Source: Nymphaea colorata (lineage: Eukaryota; Streptophyta; Magnoliopsida; Nymphaeales; Nymphaeaceae). Taken from it: a stretch of DNA of 64,000 bases. Positions 35,873-48,454 of this stretch are shown in pieces (position 1 is the stretch's first letter; every line of letters starts with the position of its first letter). Location of the stretch: positions 11,812,704-11,876,703 of the forward strand of contig NC_045139.1 in NCBI RefSeq assembly GCF_008831285.2, written 5' to 3'. The position numbers and the translations under genes were made by a program. The notes below the pieces were generated by a model that was not told the origin of the DNA, did not search any database, and saw only the letters and a program-made list of their open reading frames with translations.

Positions 35873-37263
35873 CTGAAACACCAAAATAACAAAAATTAAT
35901 TAAAGAAGTTATTTTGGTGGCAAGGGGAGCTTCTGTTCCAAATGTGTTCCTCTTTCGTGTTGATTGACACAAAATTAGATTTCCAATCAGCCCTTAATTC
36001 GTTGACTGAACCTTAGGCCTTGGTAATATGTAAATTGCCTCTTAATTAGTCTTTGCCTGTCCCATGTTTCTTTGGCCAACCTTTTCGCTAGCTATCCATT
36101 TAGCTCCTCATGAGACCCTCTGAAAAAGCAGTCATCAGTCCTCTGGGCTCTCGTTATTCAACTTCTTTGACTATTCAACTATATCGGTCATGATTCTTAC
36201 CTTGATTCTCATTCAACTATATTGGTCTCGATTCTTACCTTCATTCTCATTAGGCAGGAAGAGTAATTCAATCTTGAGAGCCTAGGACCTTCTTCCCGTC
36301 GCTGTAAGATACCAGCCTGTTTTCATGCTTGAGGTATAACTCTGCTATGCTTTAATTCCCATTTTGGTGCACCTCTCTTGTAGCATAAGGAGTTCACTTA
36401 AGCTAGCTACCTACCGGTTCTACCCCGTCCATTACACCAACCCACTTGGAGGTTCTAATATTCATTCAGGGCTTCTTTTTTTTTTATTTTTTTTATTTTT
36501 AATAATCCTTGTGGCACTGCTCTCATGATGAGGATCAAGACATCCCAATATCGGGTTACAAAGCAACGGACAAATCGTCTAGGCTTTTATTGGATACAGG
36601 ATCTGATCCGCAAAGGCAAGCCAAACGTATGTGTTCAATTATTTAATTTGATTCAGATTAATATAGTTGCTTTAGCATGGACCGGAACCGAGTATCATGC
36701 AGCTAAGTTCGCAGTCCTTTGCTTGACTGTTCAACATCCTAGCTAGCGTGCACGCCTCTCCTTCTATCTATCATATTTGACCGTTCCAAAATCTAACCAT
36801 GGGATAGCCATTGGTGTTTAGTGGTTTTGTCAGGAAACCTAAGGGCGTAGACAGAGGATTTGGGTGAGTGAGAGGAAACCCCTCAGGTCTGTATTTATTG
36901 CTTAGGTTAGTGCCGGCACTGCATATCAACTTCTGCATCGCTTTTTTCGCTATAATTTTCATTTTACTTGAACCAGCAACCACCTATCAGCCACAGACTC
37001 AAATCAAATCGGTGCATCAACATTTATTGGGACATAAGTAAAGGGTTATGAAATATCAAAAATTACAAGATTTAAGAAAACCAACAAGAAAGATATTATG
37101 CCAAAAATAAATTTTGAAAGAATTTTAAAATCTAAGTTCACAAAATCTAAATTGTACATCTAAAAGCCACATTTTCTTAACATAATATTTGTATATTGAT
37201 GACGGGATATTAGACGGTTCATATTTGAAATGGTCAAATTATACACACAATAAAATAAAGATT
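34930..37263 (+). repeat. Long direct duplication, copy A (2.3 kb)
   Basis: Runs from about GTGATTATGGATGTTG to GTCAAATTATACACACAA and matches 45540-47575 in the same orientation through its whole length. It holds two long AT microsatellites and a roughly 120-base insert between them that copy B lacks. A 73-codon open frame at 36525-36746 is interrupted by a stop in copy B, so it is probably not coding. The pair could be LTRs of a very large non-coding retrotransposon or a segmental duplication. No primer site was found next to either copy. Confidence 0.8.
35608..35871. repeat. Two long (AT)n microsatellites with a spacer
   Basis: AT runs occupy 35608-35689 and 35818-35871. The 128-base spacer contains several copies of ATGCCATTA(G/A)TACT and GAAAGGTCA. 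Confidence 0.95.
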
Positions 37264-38828
37264 ATGTTTCACCCATTTGTTTGTTCGACACATGTTCATG
37301 TAAGATGTTCCATATATAATGGTGCAAGTAAAGATTATTTAGTGATTAAATGATTGAATGAATGTGATTTACAATTTTGTGATTAGATATAATGTATTGT
37401 TAAGACAAATCAAAGCTCTAATATATTTTTAGGTGCGTAGAAGCCATTGCTAAGACAGGTCAATTTGGGGATGCCTTACATATGTTTTGATTCATTAATT
37501 CGTATGAGATACTATTAGGGCAAGTTGAAGGTTGAAGCTCTAGTAGATCTTGAATTGTGTAGAAATGATTGATAAGACAAGCCGATTTGGGGATGACCTT
37601 ATATTTGTATTATCTTTACTGTTCATACAAATTTGGTTTTTGTTTTTTGTATGAATATTTCATTTCTCAATTGGAAGATTGAATTGGAAATTGTAGAAGC
37701 TTAAAGTCAAATGAACAATTCAACAATGAAAGTGATGATAGTGCATAATGGCCTCCAATTAAGGTTCATTGTGCATGCTATCCCACTTGCACTCCAATTA
37801 GCCAACAACCCTCAAATCTGACTCCTACCCCAGACCATGGTCTCCAAGCTCGACCCTTCTTTTGCTGGCCATGCAAGGACCAAGCCTAGATTGAGTACAT
37901 CTATCTTTACCCACACTTTTCTATCTTCCCCATTCTTCTTGTTATTTGACTATTCATCTACTTCCAGTCAAATGAAGCCATAGTTTGAAGTTACAATATT
38001 GTATCTTGTATATGTCCATTCACTAGAAACCATTTTAGCACTTTGATAAATTTGCCAATCCAATTTGAAGACTAATTGGTATGTACAATCTAAGTTGGAT
38101 TATAAAGTGAAGAATAGGTGTATACTATTTAAATCTGGCAATTCTCTCATTTGCTTTTCCATTGTAAATAATACCATAGTCAATGGAAGAATTATATGTC
38201 TTTGTTACAAGTGCTACAATTGCAGGTTTCAAATGATTAGAGATGTGATCCATCATATAGCATGTCATAGATTAATGTGTTAAATCATTCTACTGACATT
38301 TTGATGTGGAGATATTTTTGCCACTTATCAATGAAGCTATCCAAACTACTCATGTTGAAGTTGATAGCATGCAAGGATTGATTTCAAATGTGTTTAACAT
38401 ATGTGGAGAAGCAACATTATCTAAGACGCCTACTGATTATGCTAATTAAGGACGGAATAATAGTGAGTATGAGAGACTAGTTAGAGACACAAAAGAGATA
38501 CTATATCTAGAGTGCATTAGATTTACAAGAGCAAACTTCTTGATTCATTTGTTTTATATAAAGTGTGAGTGAAGTAATAAAAGCTTTGGTATATTGTTGG
38601 AATTGTTGCATGAAGTTTTTTCATATTAAAATTCAAATTGTACCTTAATGTTTGATACAGATGATGTGAAGATCATATTAAGAAATTCATTTTATCAACA
38701 AGAAGAGATTTTTTTTAACACTAGTTTTCAAATAAACTTCGTAACTTGTTTCCATAGTCATTCAAACAAGCCATAAGCAAGTGACTCTCAAGTTTCAGAA
38801 GATGAACAAAGCATAATTAGATTATGGT
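37264..38828. other. No gene recognised
   Basis: AT-rich. The words GATAAGACA(A/G)G(C/T)C and GGGGATG recur near 37380-37600, hinting at an old duplication. Open frames are no longer than 72 codons and have no recognisable domain. Confidence 0.45.
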
Positions 38829-38950
38829 TATGCTTGGCTTTCAATTGGATTAGCATGCCTATTTGCCATTGACTAATAGTTTAGGGTTTTATGCTTGGCT
38901 TTCAATTGGATTAGCATGCCTATTTGCCATTGACTAATAGTTTAGGGTCA
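38829..38950. repeat. Tandem duplication, 61-bp unit, nearly perfect
   Basis: Copies at 38829-38889 and 38890-38950 each begin TATGCTTGGCTTTC and end with TTTAGGGT. No internal differences were seen, so the event is recent. Confidence 0.93.
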
Positions 38951-39571
38951 TGTATGTAATTTGCTTGGAACCAATTTTTTCTTCCTAAAAAATAAGGAAT
39001 GCATGAATAAACTGAAAATGGAGGGAGGAAACCAAAGATTGGCTCTTTAAAACCTCAAAAATAATAATTAAATGTTCACAACTTACGATTAGAAAACTAT
39101 AATACACAATCTATAAAATGGATTGGCAGCACTAGAGGCTCGAGTTGAAACGGATGTGGGTTAGAACAATTATGTCTTACATATTTTTTTACATTCTAGT
39201 ATTTTATTCTTGCAAACATCTGCCTTTTTCTAACATACCATTTACTTATTATGCACACTCAATGCACCTCCATTCCTATAATACGCCTTCATGATACACA
39301 CCATATTTTATTGTTGCAAACATATTGTATAGTTATTTTATATGGATTGAGACTATAAGGCTGGGAACAATTTGAACAGTTATTCATATACTGAGATGTT
39401 ATGTTTGTCAACTGCATGTACAATTGTTATATATGCACCAAGACTTTATGGTTGTTAACATTATATGCACCTCTTAGTCTTCTCGTTTGTTAACAATTGA
39501 TATTATCTAAAGATAGTTATCCATTTTCATCATTGTATTGGGTGACAAGTGTATGTGATCCTAAACCCATG

Positions 39572-40618
39572 TATCATATTGTCCACGACATGATGATTCA
39601 GTTTAGTCTTGAATTGAGTTGTTAACAATCTAGAATATGCTAGTCTCTTGATTTTAGTCTTGAACATAGGTTTCATGAGATTCACTTCTCATATGTGTGA
39701 GACATACACTCTCTTTAAGAATGAGGGACTCAAACAAGGTACAAGAAGGTGCTAGGATCTATCTATTACCTAGTTTTTAAGTCTTCTTTTCTATTTTACT
39801 ATAATCAAACACCTCTTGGGTTCCATTAATGAGTGCATGTTATGATCACAAGTTAAAATAAACTTCACAATTCATTGAGAGTGATTTTTAATGCAAAAAC
39901 CTTAATACTAGTATATGATATTAAGTTATTTCCAATCTTGTCCCATAAAAAAAAGCATGAAAACTAGAACCCAGTGGACAAAGTTATGCAAATTTTTGTG
40001 AAGAAAAAAAAAGATGAGAAAATATGTGTCAAATATAACAATAGACACAAGAAAGACTGATTACTAGAAGTACTAAGACTTTTAATTAGAGTATATCATA
40101 TGGTCCATGACATGATGATTCAGTTTAGTCTTGAATTGAGTTGTTAACAATCTAGAATATGCTAGTCTCTTGATTTTAGTCTTGAACATAGGTTTCATGA
40201 GATTCACTTCTCGTCATGTGTGAGACATACACTCTCTTTAAGAATGAGGGACTCAAACAAGGTACAAGAAGGTGCTAGGACCTATCTATTACCTAGTTTT
40301 TAAGTCTTCTTTTCTATTTTACTATAATCAAACACCTCTTGGGTACCATTAATGAGTGCATGTTATGATCACAAGTTAAAATAAACTTCACAATTCATTG
40401 AGAGTGATTTTTAATTCAAAAACCTTAATACCAGTATATGATATTAAGTTATTTCCAATCTTGTCCCATAAAAAAAAGCATGAAAACTAGAACCCAGTGG
40501 ACAAAGATATGCGAATTTTTGTGAAGAAAAAAAAAGATGAGAAAATATGTGTCAAATATAACAATAGACACAAGAAAGACTGATTACAGGAACTACTAAA
40601 ACTTTTAATTAGAGTATA
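39572..40618. repeat. Tandem duplication, about 522-bp unit
   Basis: Copy 1 is about 39572-40093 and copy 2 about 40094-40618. Landmarks in order in both are GACATGATGATTCAG, CTTGAACATAGGTTTCATG, ACAAGGTACAAGAAGGTGC, AAAAAAAGCATGAAAACTAG and AAGACTGATTAC. About 15 differences were counted by eye, roughly 97% identity. It is non-coding. Confidence 0.93.
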
Positions 40619-41598
40619 CATGACAACTATATATATTTAAGCTAATAATATAAGATGTGATAGTAATTCTTTATTGTGTAATTATTCTAAAGAGGGAAGA
40701 AATATCAACTTGGATAAATATAAAAAATGTTTCCTAACAAACTAAGCAAAGTTAGCATGTTTATGCAATTAAGAAAAAACATGCAAAGTAGTTCTGAAAC
40801 TGTTTGCATCGAAAATTTATTTTTTTTGACAATATTTCTGAAAAATTAGTTTTTATAAAAAAAAGGGATTCGCTCCTCAATACGAAGAATGACCATTCCT
40901 AGAGCCTTTACAGAGGGTTAACTAAACCAAGGGCTATGTTTATTCTTGATGCATTTCATTTTTACTTTAACATCTTATTCATCCTAAATGCAGTGTGCTG
41001 CTTGACTAGTTTTTGAAAATTGATATATGAAAGTCTTTTAGATGAGAAAATTTTGAAGTATCATTTAAGAGGGTAAACCATTTTAATTTGAGAGACTTTT
41101 AAATCATGAAACCTTTGCAGATAGTATTTGAAAATCTTTGAAAGTCAATGTTGATATTTTGAAGATTTCTTTTGGAATCGAATGAGTGTACTCTTGAAAT
41201 CTTAAGTAGGTTTGAGGTATTGCTTTAATTTGGAGACTACTTAGCGAGAGATTCACCTCATTTTTACTTAAATTTTCTTAGAGATGTGTTTTGATCATTC
41301 TCGAATTCCATAAGTGAATGTGAATGCATTGATTCTATATGATTGAAAGTAAATTATTCATTCATACCATAACATTCATTTAAAAATATTCATACTATCA
41401 CATATATGTAGATTCTATCAAAAATATTATTTTAAAGGAAAAAAAGGTTTTGAAAGTGAAGTGGGGTTGTAAACTATTATATTGGAAGTCGATAAATGAA
41501 AATCAAAATTTTTTAGTCTTAGACAATAGACATTTGAAAGACTAGTGAAATGAAGAAAAAGAAAGAGGGAGAAGAAATGATTTTAGTGAAAATGATGT
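40619..41598. other. No gene recognised
   Basis: AT-rich spacer. Nothing recognisable beyond small A and T runs. Confidence 0.5.
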
Positions 41599-41599
41599 G

Positions 41600-41640
<41 letters not shown>
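41599..41640. repeat. (TA)n(CA)n compound microsatellite
   Basis: About ten TA units pass directly into about eleven CA units. Confidence 0.95.
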
Positions 41641-41929
41641 GAAAATTAAAATCAGGAGATAACTTGGAAACATTTTTTACTTTAATTTTTTTTTTTTATA
41701 TAGGTCAGAGAGAACTTCGGCTTATGCAAGAATCTAGGCTATGTCTCCATGGTCTCATTGATGAGAGTTCTTACTTTTGAAATTCTTTGAAAAACAAGAT
41801 TCAAGATATTTTTTACATAAACATATAAAAAAAAACTATGATCCATGGTCTCATTGTTTTTCGATCTAATTTGGACCTGAGCATAGCTTTCTGGATCTAT
41901 TTTCTTAATTCAGGCTTGATTTCGCTTGT

Positions 41930-42230
41930 TGGGTTCAATTACAGACTTTGGCTTTGTATTTTGGGTCAAGGTGTGAATTTTGGATCTAGGACTTGGATTT
42001 GATCTAAAGTTGGATTTTGCATTTAAGCCTGCCTTTGGATTCAGATATAGATCTAGAGGTCTGTTTTGGATCTAAGGTTGAGAATTGAATTTGAATGTTG
42101 ACCTAAAAGTTTGTTTTGCATCTAGGGTCGAGATTTAAATTTGGATATAAATTTAGAGGTCTGCTTTGGATCTAAGATCAAGATTTGGATTTGGATATGG
42201 ATCTAGAAGTTTGTTTTGAGTTTGGGCCCA
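41930..42230. repeat. Degenerate minisatellite, unit about 60 bp
   Basis: Four or so diverged units built from TTTGGAT(C/T)(C/T)A, GATATAGATCTAGAGGTCTG and TTTTGGATCTAAG words. Each resembles the next more than the flanks. Confidence 0.65.
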
Positions 42231-42491
42231 AGTTCTAAAATTAGATCAAAATTGCTATCAAAATATTTGAAATCACTGAAATTTGTTTGAATAAATTGAG
42301 TACAGTTTGTTGAAAAAATTTGAGGTTTTAACCGAAACTAAGTGCTAGAAGTAGTTGACGAGCTATCTTTCCATAGGATCATCATATTTAACATTTGGAT
42401 TCTTGTTGCAATACCAATAATCCTCAATAGAAGTAGGTAGCAGGCCGGGCTCAGATATGGTCATAGACTGAACCCACATGCCCAAATAATC

Positions 42492-42935
42492 TGTGCAATG
42501 CTTCAAAGTTTGATCTTGTATAAAAAATTACGAGGAATCTTGAAGGAGTTATAAAGGAGTTATTAAGTAATTTGTTGTCATGGTTTCTAACCTTTTTAGG
42601 TTGGAATCGAATATGCTAGAAGGCGAGTTGGGATCTGTCGGACCAAGAGCATGAGCCCAGTGTAGGAGTGAGTCGGGTTATACACAATGGTATCAAAACT
42701 GGTTCAACATTCAAACTTAGGATCCCACATGTGTAGACATATGTGTCTTAAGATGGGTGGATTATAGCCCTTCAAAAATTTAGTTCCATGTCTAAGATTG
42801 TAAGGAAACTTGAGAAACTTATAAAAAAGGTTGTTAAGTGATTGGTTGTCCTGATTGTTGACCTTTTGAGTCGAAACTGAAGCTGCCAGGAGGTGGGGGA
42901 ATCAATATGCAAGTTCAATCATAATAGGGCATAAC
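42492..42935 (+). mobile_element. TRIM-like miniature LTR retrotransposon, copy 1
   Basis: A left LTR-like repeat spans about 42492-42686, from TGTGCAATG to TATACACA. Next to it at 42688 is a primer-like site TGGTATCAAAACTGG, then only about 75 bases with a purine tract AGATGGGTGG at 42751-42760, then the second repeat from about 42762. The two repeats share CTTCAAA-TTTGAT or CTTCAAAAATTTAG, CTTATAAA or GTTATAAA, and TTGTTGTCATGG or GGTTGTCCTGATT in order. LTR, primer site, tiny interior, purine tract and LTR is the TRIM layout. It has no coding capacity. Confidence 0.65.
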
Positions 42936-43903
42936 TCTGAGATACTGAAACATGCATAGTACCTAGTGGGATGGAGGGATGAGTGGAGGCTTCATCTAAT
43001 TCCTTTTTTTTTTTTGTAGTTTTCCCCTTTTGGTACCTGGTGTGGTTTGGGTTTCAATGAAATAAGACAATCACGCGGTAGAAGGTTGAAGTTTCTTTTC
43101 AAAATTCTAATCGGAGGCTTGGTTTTCTATGGTTAAAAATTCTTTGTCCGTTACTCTATCATGGTTGGTGTTTTTGCACACATGCACTAGACCTTAAAGC
43201 TTATGTAATTTCAATGGGTTTAGCTCATGAGAGTTGGGTTTCAATTTACACATATAAAACATGCTCCTCAAGGAGTAGCCTACTTGCTGGGTTTATAGAA
43301 TATAAAATGCAACGTTTATGGATAGAGTGTTGGAAATAAACTTGAAAGATATGGTTTCTAGAAATTAATTGCGCACAGTTCCGGTGTGGTTAGAATAAAC
43401 ACGGTTGGTCTATTCTTATCAAGAAACGTTGTCGTAAATAGTTGACTGGCCGCATCATGCTCAATGTGAATAAAACTTTTCAATTTTTTTTTCTTTGATT
43501 GGAATTATGAATGTGGTGAAAGTTTTGGTGCCGTATGGATAGGGTTACTGACCAAAAATTGTGATTTTGACGTATGGCCAAAAATATTGTTGATTTTACT
43601 TATTCCAAAAGGGAAAAAAAAATTGTTGGAACAAAGAGAAGGGAAAACAAGTGGAATATGGGAACGATTGCAATGCATGAAATGGGCTTTGAAGTACTAA
43701 GGTAAGATTGGAGGTGAAGATAATTTGAAAGAGTAAGGATTTGTAGAATCTGATTCTATTTGGAAGTGGGTAAGGCTTGGATTAACATTCTGAGGTGCAA
43801 GGCTGAGTTTGTACCTTGATGTCCAGTCTCAACCCCAAATTTATATGTGCACATATAAATCTTTAAGTTCCCAAGTGGCTTATTTGATAGATTCCAACCC
43901 GCT

Positions 43904-44185
43904 ACATATTCAGAATTACTACACAGATTAGCATATGATCAGTCAAATATGCTAAAGAAGGGCGAAGTCTTCCCGTCCTTCCCCTCATACCTCCTGCTTC
44001 ATTTTCAGAACTCATACACAGATTAGCATATGATCACCCAAATATGCTAAAGAGGGCCGAAGTCCCCCCACCCTTCCCCAGCTCGTACCTCCACTACATA
44101 TTCAGAATTGATACACAGATTAGCGTATAGTCACTCAAATATGCAAAAGAGGGCCGAAACTCCCACTCTTCTCCAGGTGCCTCCA
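43904..44185. repeat. Tandem repeat, about 96-bp unit, three copies
   Basis: Units start at 43904, 44001 and 44096 with A(C)ATATTCAGAA. Each contains ACACAGATTAGC(A/G)TAT, TCAAATATGC(T/A)AAAGA and GGGCCGAAG, followed by a C-rich stretch. The units have diverged by several bases each. Confidence 0.88.
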
Positions 44186-45539
44186 AGGCACCAGGGCTGC
44201 TTTAAGTGTCATGGAGTGACACTTTTGAAGCTTGTAGTTGCACATCGGTGCCTCGTCTTTTGAAGCACAAAAAATTGATGCTCTAGAAAGTTGTAGTTCC
44301 ATTCGTTGTGCCAACCTCCTCCGGGATGTTACACGAGAAATTTCTAATTGGAAAACCATGAACTAAAAATGCATATGTAGGTCACTAATTTAATTCTCTT
44401 TTAGTTTATGGATCCATCAAGTGAAACCCCTTATTACTACCGTTGAAAATTTATGGATCTGAGGACTTTGGATAAATCCAGATCTCAAATTACCAACCCC
44501 GATATGAGGCATGCTAGCAAATTAACATGGCCTAGTAATAAAGTCAGAATCAAATTCGGCACCTCAAGAAGTATCAAAAGACTGGTACCAGATCAACGTG
44601 CTGGCAACCTAACACAGACCCACACAAAAAGTAGCAACCAATAAAGAACAAAGTAGTTTGAACAAAAGAGGTGATGGTTTTGCTGCAGCGACCGGTGTAA
44701 GTCGCCTGAACATGATTCTGATGAGTTGGCTTCTGTTTGGACAATAACTGGTCTTCTCTACATCCAAATGAGAATATCCTTGCCTTTTCATAATCATGAA
44801 ATTCAATGGGGCACTTATCTAAAGGAGTGATATATATATATATATATATATCGAAAAGGCCAATGCCCCTCCCCTTTCTCCCTGATCTTGAGGTCCAAGA
44901 CTGCTTCGAGATCTATGTCGGAGAATAACATGTGTCAACTAGAGTGTTGTGCATCCACCATTTGCAATTTAGAGGAATAATGTCTACAAGAATTGAACTG
45001 ACAAGTGAACTTTCACCGGCCTGCTAGTCCACCAACTGCACTACCAGCAGGTGCATATATAGCCAAGAATTTAAATAGAGTGGAACACTTATATGTGATT
45101 AATTGTTAATTGAGAAAAAGAAAAATAAGTAATTTTATGTCCATATAAATGGACCTGACCCGCGGGTATACGCGTATTATTCAAGGCGCTATTGGCTTAT
45201 TGGAAGCACATAAAAATAAAATTAATGCCACTGTTTCGGCAGTGACGGGATCACCAACCTCGGCCAGTTTTGGTAGGAAAAGGATTTTAATTCCCAGTTG
45301 GACCTTGACCAGAAAAATCGAAGAGACTTGACTTGAGGTTGAGTTTAGTCTATTTAATCTGCAGCCGAAGAAATTGAAAGAGGAAAACTCATTCAGACAT
45401 TACAAATTATCAATAACATCGTGTATTTTTTTTTAACACATGTTCGGAAAATATAATATGTTCATATTTTATGAAACATGGCGTATGAATGTTGCTATCA
45501 ATTCCAATAATTAAATGTGAGTATGGATATTGTCAATTC
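44186..45539. other. No gene recognised
   Basis: Contains a TA microsatellite at 44829-44851 and open frames of about 60-65 codons with no known domain. Just before 45540 a unit of about 45 bases (AATTCCAATAATTAAATGTGA) is repeated three times, leading into duplication copy B. Confidence 0.45.
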
Positions 45540-46210
45540 CAATAATTAAATGTGATTATGGATGTTATTGTCAATTCCAATAATTAAATGCTTGACATAG
45601 TTATGCAATGTTCTATATATAGAATAAAAATATACATTTTCAGAAGCAACTCAAAACTATCACCAGTTCAACCAAGCACATCACGAGTTCAAAACTTATG
45701 AGAAATTATTTTTTCTTAATTGATGAGAGACAATATGAGTTTGAAGTCCATTATTACTACAATTAGGAGGACAACTGGTATTTAATGGTCATAGAACAAC
45801 ATGATCATGTTCTTTCATGTCGGGTTCATAGACCGATGGAAACAAGAGCGAGAGAAGGATTCTTGGTTGTACTTAAAACATTTTTCGTAAAAATACGAAA
45901 TTGAACTGGGCGTAGTAAATCTCCTTCATCAATCAGTAAAAAGTATTATTACGTTTACTTTTTTTAAAGGAAAAATTACACAAAATATTATTTTGCAACA
46001 AAACCTTCTAAAAAAACATATATGATATGTGACACTCCAAATATGAATTGAATTGATTTTGCCACATATTCTACTTGAATCAAACGAGTCAGGCGATTTT
46101 GCAAACATGGTGTTACAGAATAAAATGTGTGGACTAGAGCCTATGTCTCACAAGCACTCCTATAAACGTGCCGTACCTGTGGATATAATATTTTGGCAAT
46201 TTTTATGAAT

Positions 46211-46241
<31 letters not shown>

Positions 46242-47575
46242 CACCAAAATAACAAAAAATAATTAAAGAAGTTGATTTGGTGACACGGGGAGTTGCTGTT
46301 CCAAATGATTTCCTCTTTCGTGTTGACTGACGCGAAATCAGATTTCTAATTAGTCCTTAATTCGTTGACTGAACCTTAGGCCTTGGTAATATGTAAATTG
46401 GCTCTTAATTAGTCTTTGTCCGTCCCATGTTTCTTTGGCAACCTTTTCGCTAGCTATCCATTTAGCTCGTCGTGAGACCCTCTAAAAAGCAGTCCACTGG
46501 GATCTCGTTATTCAACTTCTTTGACTATTCAACTATATCGGTCTTATTCTTACCTTCAGTCTCATTCAACTATATATCGGTCTTGATTCTTACCTCCATT
46601 CTCATTAGGCAGGAGGAGTACTTCAACCTCTGACCCGCTTGAAAGCCAAGGACCCCATCCATTCAACTATGTTTTAATCTTCATTTTGCTGCACATCTTT
46701 CCTAGCATAAGGAGTTGACGTAAACTAGCTGCCTACCGGTTCTGTCCGGTCTATTACACCAACCCACTTGGAGGTTCTAATCTTCATTCAGTTTTTTTTT
46801 TTAATCCTTGTGGACGATAGAACTGCTCTCATGATGAGGATCAAGACATCCCAATATCGGGTTACAAAGCAACGGACAAATCTTCTAGGCTTTTATTGGA
46901 TACAGGATCTGATCCTCAAAGGCAAGCCAAACGTATGTGTTTAATGATTTAATTTGATTCAGATTAATATAGTTGCTTTAGCATGGGCGAGACCCGAGTA
47001 TGGTGCGGCTAAGTTGGCAGTCCTTTACTTGACTGTTCAACATCCTAACTAGCGTGCACGCCTCCCTATCTCTTATATTTGACCGTTCCAAAGTCTGACC
47101 ATCGGATAGCAATCCGGGTTTAGTGGTTTTGTCAAGAAACCAACGGCGTAGATAGAGAATTTGGGTGAGTGAGAGGAAACCCCTCAGGTCTACAATTATG
47201 TTTATTGCTTAGGTTAGGTTATTGCGGGCACTGCATATCAATTTGTGCATCGCTTTTTTCGCTATAATGTTTACTTGAACCAGCAACGCAACCAGCCACA
47301 GACTCAAATCAAATTGGTGCACCAATATCTATTGGGACGTTAAATAAACGGTTATGAAATATCCAAAATTACAAGATTTAAGAAAACTACTAAGAAAGAT
47401 ATATGCTGAAATTAAATTTTAAAAGAATTTTAACATCTAAGTTCACAAAATCTAACTTGTACATATAAAAGCTACGTTTTCTTCACATGTCAATATTTGT
47501 ATATTGATGACGGGATATTAGACGGTTCATATTTGAAATGGTCAAATTATACGCACAATCAAATAAAAGTCATGT
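45540..47575 (+). repeat. Long direct duplication, copy B (2.0 kb)
   Basis: Matches 34930-37263 in the same orientation. Landmarks are GCTTGACATAG, CATGATCATGTTCTTTCATG, ATGAGGATCAAGACATCCC, GCGTGCACGCCTC and GGATATTAGACGGTTC. It lacks the long AT arrays and the spacer of copy A, keeping one short AT run at about 46210-46237. A diverged echo of its first 70 bases appears near 48935-49005. Confidence 0.8.
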
Positions 47576-48371
47576 ATATTTTTTCTTACGAAAGTGATGG
47601 GAGATATGATGTAGTAAATTTGATGATAAATCAATGCTCTCTAATAAAGCAATTTAGAGAGTAGGTAAGCCTGTAGAATGTAGGATACTGAGTGCACGCA
47701 TCTGCTATTTTTGTTTAAACCAGTCATTGAACTAAATCGGGTGACATCACTCGTTATAGATCATCATCCACACTTTACCCCTTCACACGGCATGACATCA
47801 TGCCACATGCTGCTGCGTGGCACATGCTGATCAAATTTCTTCTATATCTATTGCTTTTTGTCCTTTGTCCTCCTGTTGCTGCATGGCACATGCTGCTGAT
47901 CTGTTTTTTGCTTCCGTCTTTAGAAGTAGGTAGGATTTCTTCCACCCACGCTGATTGGATGAAGATATTTGTGTATGTGAGTTTATCAATCGAGAAAGAG
48001 GCTGAAACACGAGTCCCTTTTAAGAAGGGTTCATTTCTGCCACAGTTTCAAGTTTCAGACACTTTTTCAGGCCTAACACACACATGCTCTCTCTTAAAAA
48101 GATTATTCGCATTGAAACTTGTTGTATTAAAGTTCATGTTAGCTTGTATGGTTTATTTTCTCTTCAATCGAATTTGAGAATGAAGCCAACCGTGACATGT
48201 GCTCAACTTCTTCGATAAAAGACAGGCTATGTCACGCATAAAAGCCATCTGAAAACTACGTACTCACACATACATGTTTACTTCTCAAAACACATTTAGA
48301 TTGTCATCTGAAAGAAAAGCCTTTGAAATAATGAAATTAACATTCATATATATATATATATATATATAAAT
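47576..48371. other. No gene recognised; one unassigned open frame
   Basis: An open frame of 125 codons at 47800-48177 contains two similar hydrophobic stretches around AAWHML, produced by a repeated CATGCTGCTG-type word. It has no recognisable domain or promoter and may be part of an old LTR. An AT run stands at 48346-48368. Confidence 0.35.
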
Positions 48372-48454
48372 CAGTATGAAGTGAAAGACTAGAGGAACTC
48401 GGATGATTTATAGATTTCTCCATCCGAGTTCCTCCAGCCTTTCACTTCATACTG
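48372..48454 (-). repeat. Near-perfect hairpin, 34-bp arms
   Basis: Arms at 48372-48405 and 48421-48454 are reverse complements except at two positions; the loop is 15 bases. In RNA made from the minus strand both mismatches become G-U pairs, so the stem would be fully paired. The stem ends are CAGTATG...CATACTG. It could be a miRNA-like precursor, a foldback element or a recent inverted duplication. No known miRNA is recognised. Confidence 0.8.

Noticed and set aside
36525-36746. A 73-codon open frame conserved at DNA level between the two long repeats
   Set aside because: The copy at 46.8-46.9 kb has an in-frame stop about halfway through, so there is no sign of coding constraint.
43904-44185. 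Regular repeats resembling a CRISPR array
   Set aside because: The units are continuous tandem repeats with no unique spacers, in a plant genome with no cas genes.
47800-48177. A 125-codon open frame with two hydrophobic segments
   Set aside because: The hydrophobic segments come from a repeated DNA word, there is no recognisable domain or promoter, and the region looks like non-coding repeat DNA.
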